64,000 bases of DNA from Sphingobacterium sp. UBA7855 (GTDB taxonomy: Bacteria > Bacteroidota > Bacteroidia > Sphingobacteriales > Sphingobacteriaceae), in assembly GCA_002500745.1 (NCBI GenBank), contig DLST01000018.1, forward strand, positions 62,001 through 126,000. Reading direction: 5' to 3'. Positions 36,525-45,551 of the stretch are shown one piece after another (the first letter of the stretch is position 1; each line of letters begins with the position of its first letter). The position numbers and the translations under genes are program-made. The notes beneath the pieces were generated by a model. That model made no database searches. It saw only the letters and a program-made list of their open reading frames with translations, and was not told the origin of the DNA.

Positions 36525-38225
36525 ATGCAAAAAAGGTGGGTACTAAAATCTAAAACTGATGTCAAAATAACCAACAAACTGCGCGAGGAATTAAACATCA
36601 ACACTGTATTGGCAGAGTTGCTCGTGAGCAGAGGAGTGGAGACTTTCGACGACTCAAAACAGTTTTTTAGACCTCAATTATCGAACTTGCACGATCCATT
36701 TTTGATGCGGGACATGGAGAAAGCCATCAACCGGATCATTCAAGCCATTGGCAACAAAGAAAAAATACTTATTTATGGAGACTATGATGTGGACGGTACA
36801 ACTGCGGTAGCCGTTGTTTATAGTTTCTTCAGGGAATTCCATAGCCAGCTCGAGTTTTACATTCCAGACCGCTATGCCGAAGGCTATGGCATCTCGACAC
36901 AAGGAATAGACTACGCCGCCGCTAACGGTTTCAGCTTAATTATTGCATTAGACTGCGGTATCAAGGCAATCGATAAAATTGATTACGCAAACAGCAAGGG
37001 GATTGATTTTATCATTGGCGATCACCACCTTCCAGGGGAAGAGCTTCCTAAAGCTTATGCTGTATTGGATCCTAAGCGTATTGACTGTGAATATCCTTAT
37101 AAAGAACTTTCAGGATGTGGAATCGGCTTTAAGATTATTCAGGCTTTTATATTGACCAATGGAATGGATATCAATGCCTGCTATCAGTTTTTGGATCTCG
37201 TCGCTGTAAGTATCGCTTCGGACATAGTTCCTATTACCGGTGAAAACAGAATACTCAGCCACTTTGGCCTTATTAAACTTAATACGAATCCCTGCGTCGG
37301 ATTAAAAGCACTGATTGACTTATCCAATAACCGAACGAAGATCTTTACCGTTAATGACATCGTGTTCCAGATTGGCCCACGAATAAATGCCGCGGGCAGA
37401 ATAGATCATGCCAAGGACGCTGTCAAACTATTAATTTCAAAGTCGCTACAGGAAGCAAAAGATTTCAGTTCGAGCATTGATGATCAAAACAATGTGCGGA
37501 AAGACTTTGATCTTAGAATCACAGAAGAAGCGTTGGCTCTCATTGAAGATAACGCTCTACTTAAAAGCCGAAAATCCACCGTACTGTATAAAGCCGACTG
37601 GCACAAAGGCGTCATTGGGATTGTCGCTTCCCGTCTGACCGAAAAATATTACCGACCGACAATAATATTGACCGAAACAAATGGTCATATCGCCGGTTCC
37701 TGCCGCTCGGTATTGGGTTTTGATTTATATGAAGCGTTAAGCGAATGCGCCGATCTATTGGAACAATTCGGCGGACATAAATATGCTGCCGGACTAACCA
37801 TGTCCGTAGAGAATGTCACACTCTTCCAAGATCGTTTTGAAGAAGTCGTATCACGACGTATCAGTCCAGAAATGCTGACGCAAGAAATTTTGATCGATGC
37901 CAAGTTAGCACTGAAAGATATCGACGCTAAGTTTTTCCGTATTCTTCAGCAATTTGAACCATTCGGTCCCCAAAACGAATCCCCTATTTTCCTCAGTAAA
38001 AAGGTAAATGCAGTAGGGCAAGCCTTTATAGTAGGCACCAATCATCTCAAGATGACCATTATTCAGGAAGACTCTCCAGCATTTGACTGCATTGGTTTTG
38101 GATTGGCAGAACATATCACGCATATCAATTCTGGACAAAGTTTCGACATCTGCTACAGCATCGAAGAGAATGTATGGCGCAACAAAAAGAACTTACAGCT
38201 AAACATCAAAGGGATTAAGTATTAG
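36525..38225 (+). CDS. recJ: Single-stranded-DNA-specific exonuclease RecJ
   Basis: 566 residues from the ATG at 36525 (a TTG at 36513 would add four residues). DHH phosphoesterase motifs are intact: ILIYGDYDVDGTTAVA, ALDCGIKA, FIIGDHHLPGEELP, and the DHHA1 motif GHIAGSCRSVLGFDLYEAL with GGHKYAAGLTM. RecJ degrades single-stranded DNA 5' to 3' in recombination and mismatch repair with manganese or magnesium. A TATATTTA near-consensus -7 element lies about 30 bases upstream. lptB follows after 58 bases, an arrangement often seen in Bacteroidota. Confidence 0.94.
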   Translation: MQKRWVLKSKTDVKITNKLREELNINTVLAELLVSRGVETFDDSKQFFRPQLSNLHDPFLMRDMEKAINRIIQAIGNKEKILIYGDYDVDGTTAVAVVYSFFREFHSQLEFYIPDRYAEGYGISTQGIDYAAANGFSLIIALDCGIKAIDKIDYANSKGIDFIIGDHHLPGEELPKAYAVLDPKRIDCEYPYKELSGCGIGFKIIQAFILTNGMDINACYQFLDLVAVSIASDIVPITGENRILSHFGLIKLNTNPCVGLKALIDLSNNRTKIFTVNDIVFQIGPRINAAGRIDHAKDAVKLLISKSLQEAKDFSSSIDDQNNVRKDFDLRITEEALALIEDNALLKSRKSTVLYKADWHKGVIGIVASRLTEKYYRPTIILTETNGHIAGSCRSVLGFDLYEALSECADLLEQFGGHKYAAGLTMSVENVTLFQDRFEEVVSRRISPEMLTQEILIDAKLALKDIDAKFFRILQQFEPFGPQNESPIFLSKKVNAVGQAFIVGTNHLKMTIIQEDSPAFDCIGFGLAEHITHINSGQSFDICYSIEENVWRNKKNLQLNIKGIKY

Positions 38226-38283
38226 TATTGCAATAGTAAGAAGATATTAAATATATTTACACAACAATAGATATTCCACGAAG

Positions 38284-39018
38284 ATGATTTTAAAGGCAGA
38301 ACATCTTATCAAAAAGTATAAACAGCGCACCGTTGTCAACGATGTGTCTTTCTTTGTAGAGCAAGGAGAGATCGTCGGGTTATTGGGCCCGAATGGAGCT
38401 GGCAAAACGACCTCTTTCTATATGATCGTTGGTCTTATTAAGCCCAATGAAGGGAAAGTATTTCTCGACGATCAAGAGATTACGCAAGATGCGATGTACC
38501 AACGCGCTCAACGTGGGATAGGTTATCTCGCTCAGGAAGCTTCGGTGTTCCGGAAACTTTCTGTAGAAAACAACATCTTGGCAGTATTAGAAATACACTA
38601 TCCGAATAAAGAAGAACGTTTGGCAAAACTGGAAGAACTACTCACAGAATTCAGCCTACACCGTGTCCGTAAAAACAGGGGTGATTTGTTATCTGGTGGT
38701 GAGCGTCGACGTACCGAAATTGCGCGAGCATTAGCGGCAAATCCATCCTTTATTCTTTTGGATGAACCTTTTGCGGGGGTCGACCCAATCGCCGTGGAAG
38801 AAATTCAGACGATCGTGGCCAAACTCAAAACACGTAATATCGGCATCTTAATTACCGATCACAACGTGCAGGAAACATTATCAATCACCGATAGGGCCTA
38901 TCTCCTTACCGAAGGAAAGATTATGCTAACGGGTACACCTGAGGAGATTGCTGATAATGAGCTTGCCCGTAAATTTTATCTTGGTCGACATTTTGAGTTA
39001 AGAAGGAAAAAATTTTAA
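38284..39018 (+). CDS. lptB: LPS export ABC transporter ATP-binding protein LptB
   Basis: 244 residues. Walker [10 protein letters not shown] at about residues 38-46, the Q-loop YLAQEASVF, signature [15 protein letters not shown] and Walker [14 protein letters not shown] are all intact. LptB powers extraction of lipopolysaccharide from the inner membrane together with LptF and LptG, which are not in this window. It is cytoplasmic and peripheral. The next gene begins 22 bases downstream. Confidence 0.94.
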   Translation: MILKAEHLIKKYKQRTVVNDVSFFVEQGEIVGLLGPNGAGKTTSFYMIVGLIKPNEGKVFLDDQEITQDAMYQRAQRGIGYLAQEASVFRKLSVENNILAVLEIHYPNKEERLAKLEELLTEFSLHRVRKNRGDLLSGGERRRTEIARALAANPSFILLDEPFAGVDPIAVEEIQTIVAKLKTRNIGILITDHNVQETLSITDRAYLLTEGKIMLTGTPEEIADNELARKFYLGRHFELRRKKF

Positions 39019-39040
39019 AAATTAAAGACAAACCTCCCCT

Positions 39041-40555
39041 ATGGCCTTATTAAATTCCATTTTTACTTGGTTCATGAAAAAAAGAATTCACCAGATTGAA
39101 CTTTTCATGAAATATCCGCACGATGTGCAAGAAGAATGGTTTCAAAGTTTAATTGCCACTGCGGAAGCAACAGAATGGGGGAAAAAATACGATTACACAA
39201 GTATATTAACGCCCGAAATTTTCAAAGAACGTGTCCCTATACAGGACTACGACGATATTAAGGGATATGTTGATCGTATGATCAAGGGTGAGCAAAATAT
39301 TCTGTGGCCATCCGACATCAAATGGTTTGCTAAGTCTTCTGGCACTACCTCAGATCGAAGTAAATTTATTCCCGTTAGTGAAGAAGCGCTCGAAGAATGC
39401 CACTTCCAGGGGGGGAAGGATATGTTGACAATCTATTGCCATAATAGGCCCGAAAACCGTGTATTTACAGGAAAGTCGGTGGTTATCGGTGGTTCTTCGC
39501 AAATAAACAATTTTAGTCCAGATTCCTATTATGGTGATCTTTCGTCGATTCTTATTCGGAATCTGCCTTTTTGGGCCGAATTTAAACGGACACCAAATAT
39601 GGAAGTGACTTTAAACCCAAACTTTGAAGAAAAAATTGAGCAAATTGCTCAAATCACGCTTAAAGAGAACGTAACGAGCCTAGCAGGTGTACCCACTTGG
39701 AATATTGTTATGGCCAAGCGTATTCTTGAAATTACAGGTAAAGACAACCTACTGGAGATATGGCCAAATCTTGAATTTTATGGGCATGGGGGCGTTAGCT
39801 TCAAACCTTACCGTGAACAATTCCAAAAATTGATTCCTTCAGAAAACATGTATTATCTGGAGAATTATAATGCTTCAGAAGGCTATTTTGGTTTACAAGA
39901 CCAATCTGATTCAGAAGATCTCCTACTCATGTTGGATTATGGTATTTATTACGAGTTTTTACCTACAGAGCGAATGCAGGAAGAAAACCCGCCAACGCTA
40001 CGCTTAGATCAGGTTGAGCTGGGTAAAAATTATGCGTTGATCATCTCGACCAATGCAGGTCTATGGCGTTATAAAATCGGGGATACCATAAAATTTACAT
40101 CACTATCCCCTTATCGTTTTCAGATCTCCGGACGCACCAAACAATACATTAATACTTTTGGGGAAGAAGTTATCGTCGATAATGCTGAACAGGCGCTGGC
40201 CGAAGCGAGCAAACTCACGCAAGCACGAATAAAAGATTATACAGCAGGACCAGTATATTTTAAAGATGCCCAAGCTGGCGCACATGAATGGGTGATCGAA
40301 TTTGAACAGCAGCCCAATGATTTTAAGCGTTTCTGTGAGATATTAGATGCAAAATTACGTGAAATTAATTCGGATTATGACGCCAAGCGTTTTAAAGATA
40401 TGGCTCTCCGACAGCCCATCGTTCATAATGCACCCGTAGATACATTCTATAAGTGGATGAAATCACGCGGTAAGCTGGGGGGACAAAATAAGGTTCCTAG
40501 GTTGAGCAATAATCGCGAATATATCGAGCCACTCTTAAAACTACTCGCTAGCTGA
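39041..40555 (+). CDS. GH3 family (auxin-responsive GH3-like) acyl-adenylating protein
   Basis: 504 residues. Matches the bacterial GH3 family of ANL-type enzymes: KWFAKSSGTTSDRSKFIPVS as phosphate-binding loop, NLEFYGHGGVSFKPYREQF, YNASEGYFG and SGRTKQYINTFGEEVIVDNAE as the ATP/hinge region. Plant GH3 proteins adenylate a carboxylic acid and join it to an amino acid. The bacterial substrate is not known. It is 22 bases after lptB, suggesting cotranscription, but no functional tie is established. Confidence 0.92.
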   Translation: MALLNSIFTWFMKKRIHQIELFMKYPHDVQEEWFQSLIATAEATEWGKKYDYTSILTPEIFKERVPIQDYDDIKGYVDRMIKGEQNILWPSDIKWFAKSSGTTSDRSKFIPVSEEALEECHFQGGKDMLTIYCHNRPENRVFTGKSVVIGGSSQINNFSPDSYYGDLSSILIRNLPFWAEFKRTPNMEVTLNPNFEEKIEQIAQITLKENVTSLAGVPTWNIVMAKRILEITGKDNLLEIWPNLEFYGHGGVSFKPYREQFQKLIPSENMYYLENYNASEGYFGLQDQSDSEDLLLMLDYGIYYEFLPTERMQEENPPTLRLDQVELGKNYALIISTNAGLWRYKIGDTIKFTSLSPYRFQISGRTKQYINTFGEEVIVDNAEQALAEASKLTQARIKDYTAGPVYFKDAQAGAHEWVIEFEQQPNDFKRFCEILDAKLREINSDYDAKRFKDMALRQPIVHNAPVDTFYKWMKSRGKLGGQNKVPRLSNNREYIEPLLKLLAS

Positions 40556-40636
40556 ATGATACTTTAAGTATGATTACTTCATGATACTGTCAGATGATGC
40601 AGCATACTGCCGAAATAATAGCCTACCCTCCGGCCG

Positions 40637-40680
40637 GAGATTAGCCAAAATTTTCTGGACTTTTTATTTTGGCTAATCTC
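40637..40680. repeat. Perfect 14-base inverted repeat
   Basis: GAGATTAGCCAAAA at 40637-40650 and TTTTGGCTAATCTC at 40667-40680, separated by 16 bases. There is no T-run after either arm, so it is not a standard terminator, although it lies about 80 bases after the GH3 stop. Confidence 0.75.
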
Positions 40681-40764
40681 ATGGTACTCAATCGCTGTTG
40701 AAAAACTACTTCGAGTTGATTTGATGTAATAAGCCCCAAAAAGCTTACACAATAGTGGAGGTTG

Positions 40765-40923
40765 TTAGGGTTTAATTGCTGTTTTATATAAAAACACAAA
40801 AAAACCGAGGATAAAATTCATCGAAATGCCTTTCTTCTGAACTTCAACTTCACGCGGTAACAATGTGCGTGCATCGCCCGATGTTACTTCATTACCTTTG
40901 TCAAGACTGTGAGTCAATTCCAT
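40765..40923 (-). CDS. Possible small protein, 52 residues
   Basis: An ATG at 40923 opens a frame of 52 codons ending in TAA at 40765. The product starts MELTHSLDKGNEVTSGDART, has a charged middle (REVEVQKKG) and ends with a hydrophobic stretch FILGFFVFLYKTAIKP. Composition is protein-like and codons such as GGC, GCA and CGC resemble neighbours, but no family is recognised and no ribosome site or promoter is clear. Could be chance. Confidence 0.35.
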   Translation of the reverse strand: MELTHSLDKGNEVTSGDARTLLPREVEVQKKGISMNFILGFFVFLYKTAIKP

Positions 40924-41218
40924 ACTAAGTTTATTTTATGATAAGTGATTCTATAGCGTTAATGCAAACCACAAAGCCCATCAAAATGGTTGCATCCTTT
41001 ACAGCCAAACTTTATGCCATATTATTGAAACCCCACATTAATTAATAAAAAATTAACACTATTAATTATGATTACTTGTACGTACTAAAAAATAAATCGA
41101 AATTCTTCCATTTCAAAAAAAAGTGTAGTAAAATGGGGAACAACTGTCCGAAATAAAAGGCATATTCTTACCTACAAATTATCCAGCTATACGTGCGACT
41201 TATATTTCATTTTTTTCC

Positions 41219-41226
41219 TAACTTAG
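41219..41226 (+). promoter_or_regulatory. -7-like element TAACTTAG upstream of ilvE
   Basis: One base from TAnnTTTG, 21 bases before the ilvE start. It would give a short leader. Weak evidence. Confidence 0.3.
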
Positions 41227-41247
41227 CCTATGTAATTAAAAAATAAG

Positions 41248-42318
41248 ATGAACGCGACAGAGAACTATTCAATTCGCGTAGAGCCAACTCAAAATTCAAG
41301 ACTCTCGCAAGTAGATTTCGACAATCTAAAATTCGGAAAGATTTTATCCGACCACATGCTGGTCGCTAACTATGATGACGGTGAATGGAAAGATGTCAGC
41401 ATCGTTCCTTATGGAGATATCAGTATTAGTCCTTCAATGTCCGCTTTACATTATGGTCAAGCGATCTTTGAAGGAATCAAAGCTTATAAATTTGCCGATG
41501 GAACAGTAAGCATTTTCCGTCCGGACAGGAACTGGGAAAGATTCAACAAATCTGCAGCTCGTTTACAAATGCCCGAGGTACCTGAAGAGATTTTTATGGA
41601 TGGCTTAAGCAAGCTATTGGACATCGACCGCAATTGGATCCCGGCAAAAGAAGGTTCATCATTGTACATCCGTCCATTTATGTTCGCAACAGAAGCAGCA
41701 TTAGGTGTGCACCCTTCAAAATCATACAAATTTATTGTTATCACCGGCCCAGTTGGCGCTTATTACAGCAAAGCAATCAGCTTAAAAGTCGAGACCTACT
41801 ATACGCGTGCAGCCGAAGGTGGTGTCGGTTTTTCTAAGAATGCTGGTAACTATGCCTTATCACTTTATCCAACACAATTGGCAAATGATGAGGGTTATGA
41901 CCAAATTATGTGGACAGATGCTTCCGAGCACAAATACATTGAAGAAGCCGGTACAGCAAATCTTATTTTCCGCATTGGTGACACAATCATCACTCCACAT
42001 GGCGACACAATCCTACATGGTGTTACGCGTCGGACAATCATGGAATTGGCAGAAAAATGGGGTTATAAAACGGAGCAGAGAAAGGTATCCGTCCAAGAAC
42101 TAATCAACGGTATAAAAGCAGGTATCGTGACAGAAGCTTTCGCAGCGGGCACTGCAGCCACCATTACAGATATCAGCCGTATAGGTTATGAAGGACAGGA
42201 TTATAATTTGCCGCCAGTCGAAGGCCGCGAGTTTTCACATCGTGTTTTGAATTACCTCAATGATTTACGCTACGGCAAAGTAGAAGATCCGTATGGTTGG
42301 AACTACTTAGTAAAATAA
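41248..42318 (+). CDS. ilvE: Branched-chain amino acid aminotransferase
   Basis: 356 residues, the length of the class IV type II enzyme. The pyridoxal phosphate lysine is Lys197 in GGVGFSKNAGNYALSLY; other motifs are ALHYGQAIFEGIKAY, YIRPFMFATEAALGV and IEEAGTANLIFRIG. Catalyses reversible transamination between branched-chain 2-oxo acids and glutamate, the last step of valine, leucine and isoleucine synthesis. Monocistronic, closed by a clear terminator. Confidence 0.95.
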   Translation: MNATENYSIRVEPTQNSRLSQVDFDNLKFGKILSDHMLVANYDDGEWKDVSIVPYGDISISPSMSALHYGQAIFEGIKAYKFADGTVSIFRPDRNWERFNKSAARLQMPEVPEEIFMDGLSKLLDIDRNWIPAKEGSSLYIRPFMFATEAALGVHPSKSYKFIVITGPVGAYYSKAISLKVETYYTRAAEGGVGFSKNAGNYALSLYPTQLANDEGYDQIMWTDASEHKYIEEAGTANLIFRIGDTIITPHGDTILHGVTRRTIMELAEKWGYKTEQRKVSVQELINGIKAGIVTEAFAAGTAATITDISRIGYEGQDYNLPPVEGREFSHRVLNYLNDLRYGKVEDPYGWNYLVK

Positions 42319-42335
42319 TTTCCAAAATGAAATAG

Positions 42336-42371
42336 AAAAGCCTTTGTTATTAATAACAAAGGCCTTTTTTA
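42336..42371 (+). terminator. Terminator after ilvE
   Basis: Stem AAGCCTTTGTTATT / AATAACAAAGGC-type: GCCTTTGTTA at 42340 pairs with TAACAAAGGC ending at 42363, then TTTTTT. It begins 19 bases after the stop codon. Confidence 0.9.
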
Positions 42372-42461
42372 TTGCCTATATACGTTATGCATACCTTGAA
42401 ACGCGGTCTATAAACCTTACTTGCCTTAGTGGATAACGTCTAATTCTCTGCTTTTCGGTCA

Positions 42462-43382
42462 TTAGGAATGCTCTCCTGTCAGCTCCTTTTGCACAAATTC
42501 TATAATAGCTGAAGTTTCCTGGGATTGAAACCAGTGTGTACTACCGTATTTTTTAAACCAAGTAATCTGTCGCTTCGCATAACGTCTCGAATTTTGTTTG
42601 ATTTTTTCGGTCGCTTCAGCCAAAGACAGCTTACCATCAAGATAATCAAACAACTCTGCATAACCCACCGTGAGGAGTGCAGGTTTCGTCCTGAAAGGAA
42701 GTAAAGCTTTCACTTCATCCAATAAGCCTTTGGCCATCATTAGATCTACACGCGAATTGATTCTTTCATACAACCTTTCGCGGTCCATATTCAAGCCAAT
42801 GGTAAGAATAGCAAAAGGTCGTTTTTCAACATCTTTCTTATGGTAAAATGACATCGGTTTACCTGTCGCCTCAAAAACTTCAAGAGCACGCACCACACGT
42901 TGCGGATTATCGATGTCTGCCGTTTCAAAATATGCGGGATCAATACTTTTCAATCGATCTTTTAAGGCTTCCAAGCCCAATACCGCAAGTTCATGATTAA
43001 GTCGCTCGCGCACTTCATCTCCCGCTTTGGGCAGATCATCCAATCCTTCGCAGAGGGCCCTTACAAACAAGCCTGATCCACCTACCATAATGACAACGTC
43101 ATGCAATTGAAATAGTTCTTCTAGTTTCAGTAAAGCTTCACGTTCAAAATCGCCTGCTGAATAATCCTGCGTGATGGAGTGTGAATCAATGAAATAATGA
43201 GGAGCAGCGGCAAGTTCGTCTAGATCTGGCTTAGCCGTACCAATAGACATTTCCCGATAGAATTGACGAGAATCGGCAGAAATTATTACTGTTTTAAAAT
43301 ATTGTGCCAACGAAATAGCCATTGCAGTCTTACCAACAGCTGTTGGCCCCACAATGGCTATCAATGTTTTTTTATTTGCCAT
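42462..43382 (-). CDS. miaA: tRNA dimethylallyltransferase MiaA
   Basis: 306 residues. P-loop GPTAVGKTAMAI at about residues 11-22, then SADSRQFYREMSIGTAKP, HYFIDSHSI, GGSGLFVRALCEG and RRYAKRQITWFKKY near the C-terminus, all standard for MiaA. Transfers the dimethylallyl group to A37 of tRNAs reading UNN codons. Last gene of a leftward group with the pRiA4b-like and CCA-enzyme genes (gaps of 41 and 46 bases). Confidence 0.95.
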   Translation of the reverse strand: MANKKTLIAIVGPTAVGKTAMAISLAQYFKTVIISADSRQFYREMSIGTAKPDLDELAAAPHYFIDSHSITQDYSAGDFEREALLKLEELFQLHDVVIMVGGSGLFVRALCEGLDDLPKAGDEVRERLNHELAVLGLEALKDRLKSIDPAYFETADIDNPQRVVRALEVFEATGKPMSFYHKKDVEKRPFAILTIGLNMDRERLYERINSRVDLMMAKGLLDEVKALLPFRTKPALLTVGYAELFDYLDGKLSLAEATEKIKQNSRRYAKRQITWFKKYGSTHWFQSQETSAIIEFVQKELTGEHS

Positions 43383-43423
43383 ACTAGTTCACAGGCCTAA
43401 AAAAACCTGCAAATTTTTCTTAA

Positions 43424-44017
43424 TTAATATTCGTCTTCGTAGCCGTTGGATTCTTCACGCTCTTCGCCTTCTTCCCCTTCTTCCTCATCGTCACTATCAC
43501 TATCGAAGCCATCCAATTCATCTTCATCATCCACGCCATATTGCGTATCATCTTCCTCTACAAATTCATCCTCTTCAACAGCATCTGCTACCGGGAAATT
43601 TGCCGCAGTCATCGTCTTTGGAACCTGTCCAATAGATTTAAATAATGAAGGATAAACCTTTCCGTCCTCTTCTTTCAAAATCTTGATCAATTCAACCTGA
43701 AAATCATAAGGACGATCAAAATTGTAAACGTAGTAAAATTTCTGATGTGGGTCATCAATAAACTTGCTTAAACGGATATTCTCCATCAACAATACCTCAG
43801 TATCTTTTTTACGTTGAATAGGCTTGAATGCAATTTCAGTTCCCTTTTTCCATTGATCATTACTCACATAAAAAGAGGAAGATGCATCTGCATTATATCC
43901 TGTTGATTTATGGATTTCCTCATGTAGGTCTATAAATGTACTTTTAGAAGGCATGTCAATCTCACGGTACACATCTTCATAATCTTCAAAAGTAACTCTA
44001 AATCTATAAATTGCCAT
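43424..44017 (-). CDS. Plasmid pRiA4b ORF-3-like family protein with long acidic tail
   Basis: 197 residues. The N-terminal 130 residues match the pRiA4b ORF-3/IS1096 TnpR-like fold: YRFRVTFEDYEDVYREIDMP, TFIDLHEEIHKSTGY, SSFYVSNDQWKKGTEI and FYYVYNFDRPYDFQVELI. The last 55 residues are mostly Asp and Glu (EEDDTQYGVDDEDELDGFDS and further), making a disordered acidic tail. Function unknown. It sits between miaA and a CCA-enzyme gene, so a link to RNA handling is possible but only inferred from position. Confidence 0.82.
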   Translation of the reverse strand: MAIYRFRVTFEDYEDVYREIDMPSKSTFIDLHEEIHKSTGYNADASSSFYVSNDQWKKGTEIAFKPIQRKKDTEVLLMENIRLSKFIDDPHQKFYYVYNFDRPYDFQVELIKILKEEDGKVYPSLFKSIGQVPKTMTAANFPVADAVEEDEFVEEDDTQYGVDDEDELDGFDSDSDDEEEGEEGEEREESNGYEDEY

Positions 44018-44063
44018 CTCTACTATTTTCTTCTTTTAACCTTTTTAAAAATAATACTATATT

Positions 44064-45497
44064 TTAAGAATTGGAAATTTCCAATGGGATTTCTTGTTTG
44101 ATCGTCAAGTTCATTTCCCCTGCTTTTTGAACCAGAAATTGATAGGCTTCTATTCGGGAGTTTGGAATCTCGCCCTCCAGAATAGCTTCACGAATCAAAT
44201 TTTTAAGCTGCCCCACGGTACGTCCTGGTGCCAGGCCAAATAAGAGCATAATATCCTCCCCACTAATTGGCGGCTGCCAATTTCGCACCTTATCCCGCTC
44301 TTCGACATCCTTCAGTTTTTGTTTGACAAGTTCAAAATTCTGTCGATATTTTTTCTTTTTAAACTCATTCTTTGTTGTCACATCCGCATGGCATAGCATC
44401 ATCAGGGCTTCAATGTCGTCACCAGCCTCAAATAACAGACGGCGCACGGCCGAATCTGTTACAATATCTTGTGCCAATACAATCGGCCGGAGATGCAATT
44501 GTACCAGCTTCTGAACAAATTTCATTTTCTCGTTGAGCGGAAGCTTCAATTCAGCAAATAACTTGGGAACCATGCGGGCACCGCGATCTTCATGACCATG
44601 AAAAGTCCAGCCGAGCTTTTTATCGAAACGTTTTGTTGCTGGTTTAGCAATATCATGCATAATCGCCGCCCAACGTAACCAAAGATCATCCGATAATTCG
44701 CAGACATTATCAAGAACTTCCAACGTATGGTAGAAATTATCTTTATGTCCCTTTCCATCAATAATATCCACACCATGTAAATTATACATCGCCGGAAATA
44801 TCAATTCCAATAGCCCAGTATCAAACAAGTATTTGAATCCCACCGAAGGTTTTGGCGAAAGAATAATCTTATTGATTTCATCAATAATCCGCTCTTTGGA
44901 AATAATTTTTATTCGCTCTTTGGTATCGGTAATTGCTGTAATTGCTTCGATAGCAATTTTAAAATTCAACTGTGTGGCGAATCGAATGGCGCGCATCATA
45001 CGCAATGGGTCGTCCGAAAACGTTTCAATCGGATCCAAGGGAGTTCTAATGATCCGCTGCTCAAGATCGTGTACACCTCCGAATGGATCGACTAAGGTAC
45101 CATAATCAGCTTTATTCAGTGAAAAGGCCATTGCATTGATTGTAAAATCACGCCTATTTTGATCATCGGATAGCGAGCCATCTTCTACGATAGGCTTGCG
45201 CGAATTAGCGCGGTAGGATTCCCTTCGCGCACCGACAAATTCTACATTGAGCCCCTCATATACAAGCATTGCTGTTCCGAAATTCTTATATACGGCAACT
45301 TTGGTCTGTAGCTTTTCACCCAGCAACGTCGCAAATTCAATTCCACTTCCGACAACAACAATGTCCACATCATTCTTAAAAGGACGCTTCATAATATGGT
45401 CGCGGACATACCCACCGATGACATAACATTCGGTATGTGTTGTCTCGGCAAGTTCCTTAATGATAGTAAAGATTGGATGTTGTAAATTATCGTACAT
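44064..45497 (-). CDS. CCA tRNA nucleotidyltransferase / poly(A) polymerase family with HD domain
   Basis: 477 residues from the ATG at 45497; a TTG six bases upstream is less likely. N-terminal nucleotidyltransferase: YVIGGYVRDHIMKRPFKNDV then DIVVVG gives the GG and DxD-type catalytic site; next FTINAMAFSLN and the RNA-binding region. An HD domain (WAAIMHDIAKPATK) covers the middle. By family it adds or repairs the 3' CCA of tRNA. A consensus -7 element just upstream (45539-45532) implies its own promoter after pdxA. Confidence 0.9.
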   Translation of the reverse strand: MYDNLQHPIFTIIKELAETTHTECYVIGGYVRDHIMKRPFKNDVDIVVVGSGIEFATLLGEKLQTKVAVYKNFGTAMLVYEGLNVEFVGARRESYRANSRKPIVEDGSLSDDQNRRDFTINAMAFSLNKADYGTLVDPFGGVHDLEQRIIRTPLDPIETFSDDPLRMMRAIRFATQLNFKIAIEAITAITDTKERIKIISKERIIDEINKIILSPKPSVGFKYLFDTGLLELIFPAMYNLHGVDIIDGKGHKDNFYHTLEVLDNVCELSDDLWLRWAAIMHDIAKPATKRFDKKLGWTFHGHEDRGARMVPKLFAELKLPLNEKMKFVQKLVQLHLRPIVLAQDIVTDSAVRRLLFEAGDDIEALMMLCHADVTTKNEFKKKKYRQNFELVKQKLKDVEERDKVRNWQPPISGEDIMLLFGLAPGRTVGQLKNLIREAILEGEIPNSRIEAYQFLVQKAGEMNLTIKQEIPLEISNS

Positions 45498-45531
45498 AGT
45501 CAAAACAGCAGGTAAAAAACCAAACAGTTTG

Positions 45532-45539
45532 CAAAAGTA
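45532..45539 (-). promoter_or_regulatory. -7 promoter element TACTTTTG for the CCA-enzyme operon
   Basis: The minus strand reads TACTTTTG, an exact TAnnTTTG match, 34 bases before the ATG at 45497 and 12 bases past the end of pdxA. It would drive the CCA-enzyme, pRiA4b-like and miaA genes. Confidence 0.55.
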
Positions 45540-45551
45540 ACAATTTTTTCC

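Larger units (their letters stand above)
40556..41247. other. Long intergenic region
   Basis: 692 bases between the GH3 gene and ilvE. Contents: a perfect 14-base inverted repeat (40637-40680), a possible 52-residue leftward small gene (40765-40923), AT-rich dyads near 41039-41067 and an ilvE promoter candidate near 41219. The remainder shows no recognisable feature. Confidence 0.6.

Noticed and set aside
43446..43655. Serine-rich rightward frame
   Set aside because: It is the antisense shadow of the Asp/Glu codons in the acidic tail of the pRiA4b-like gene.
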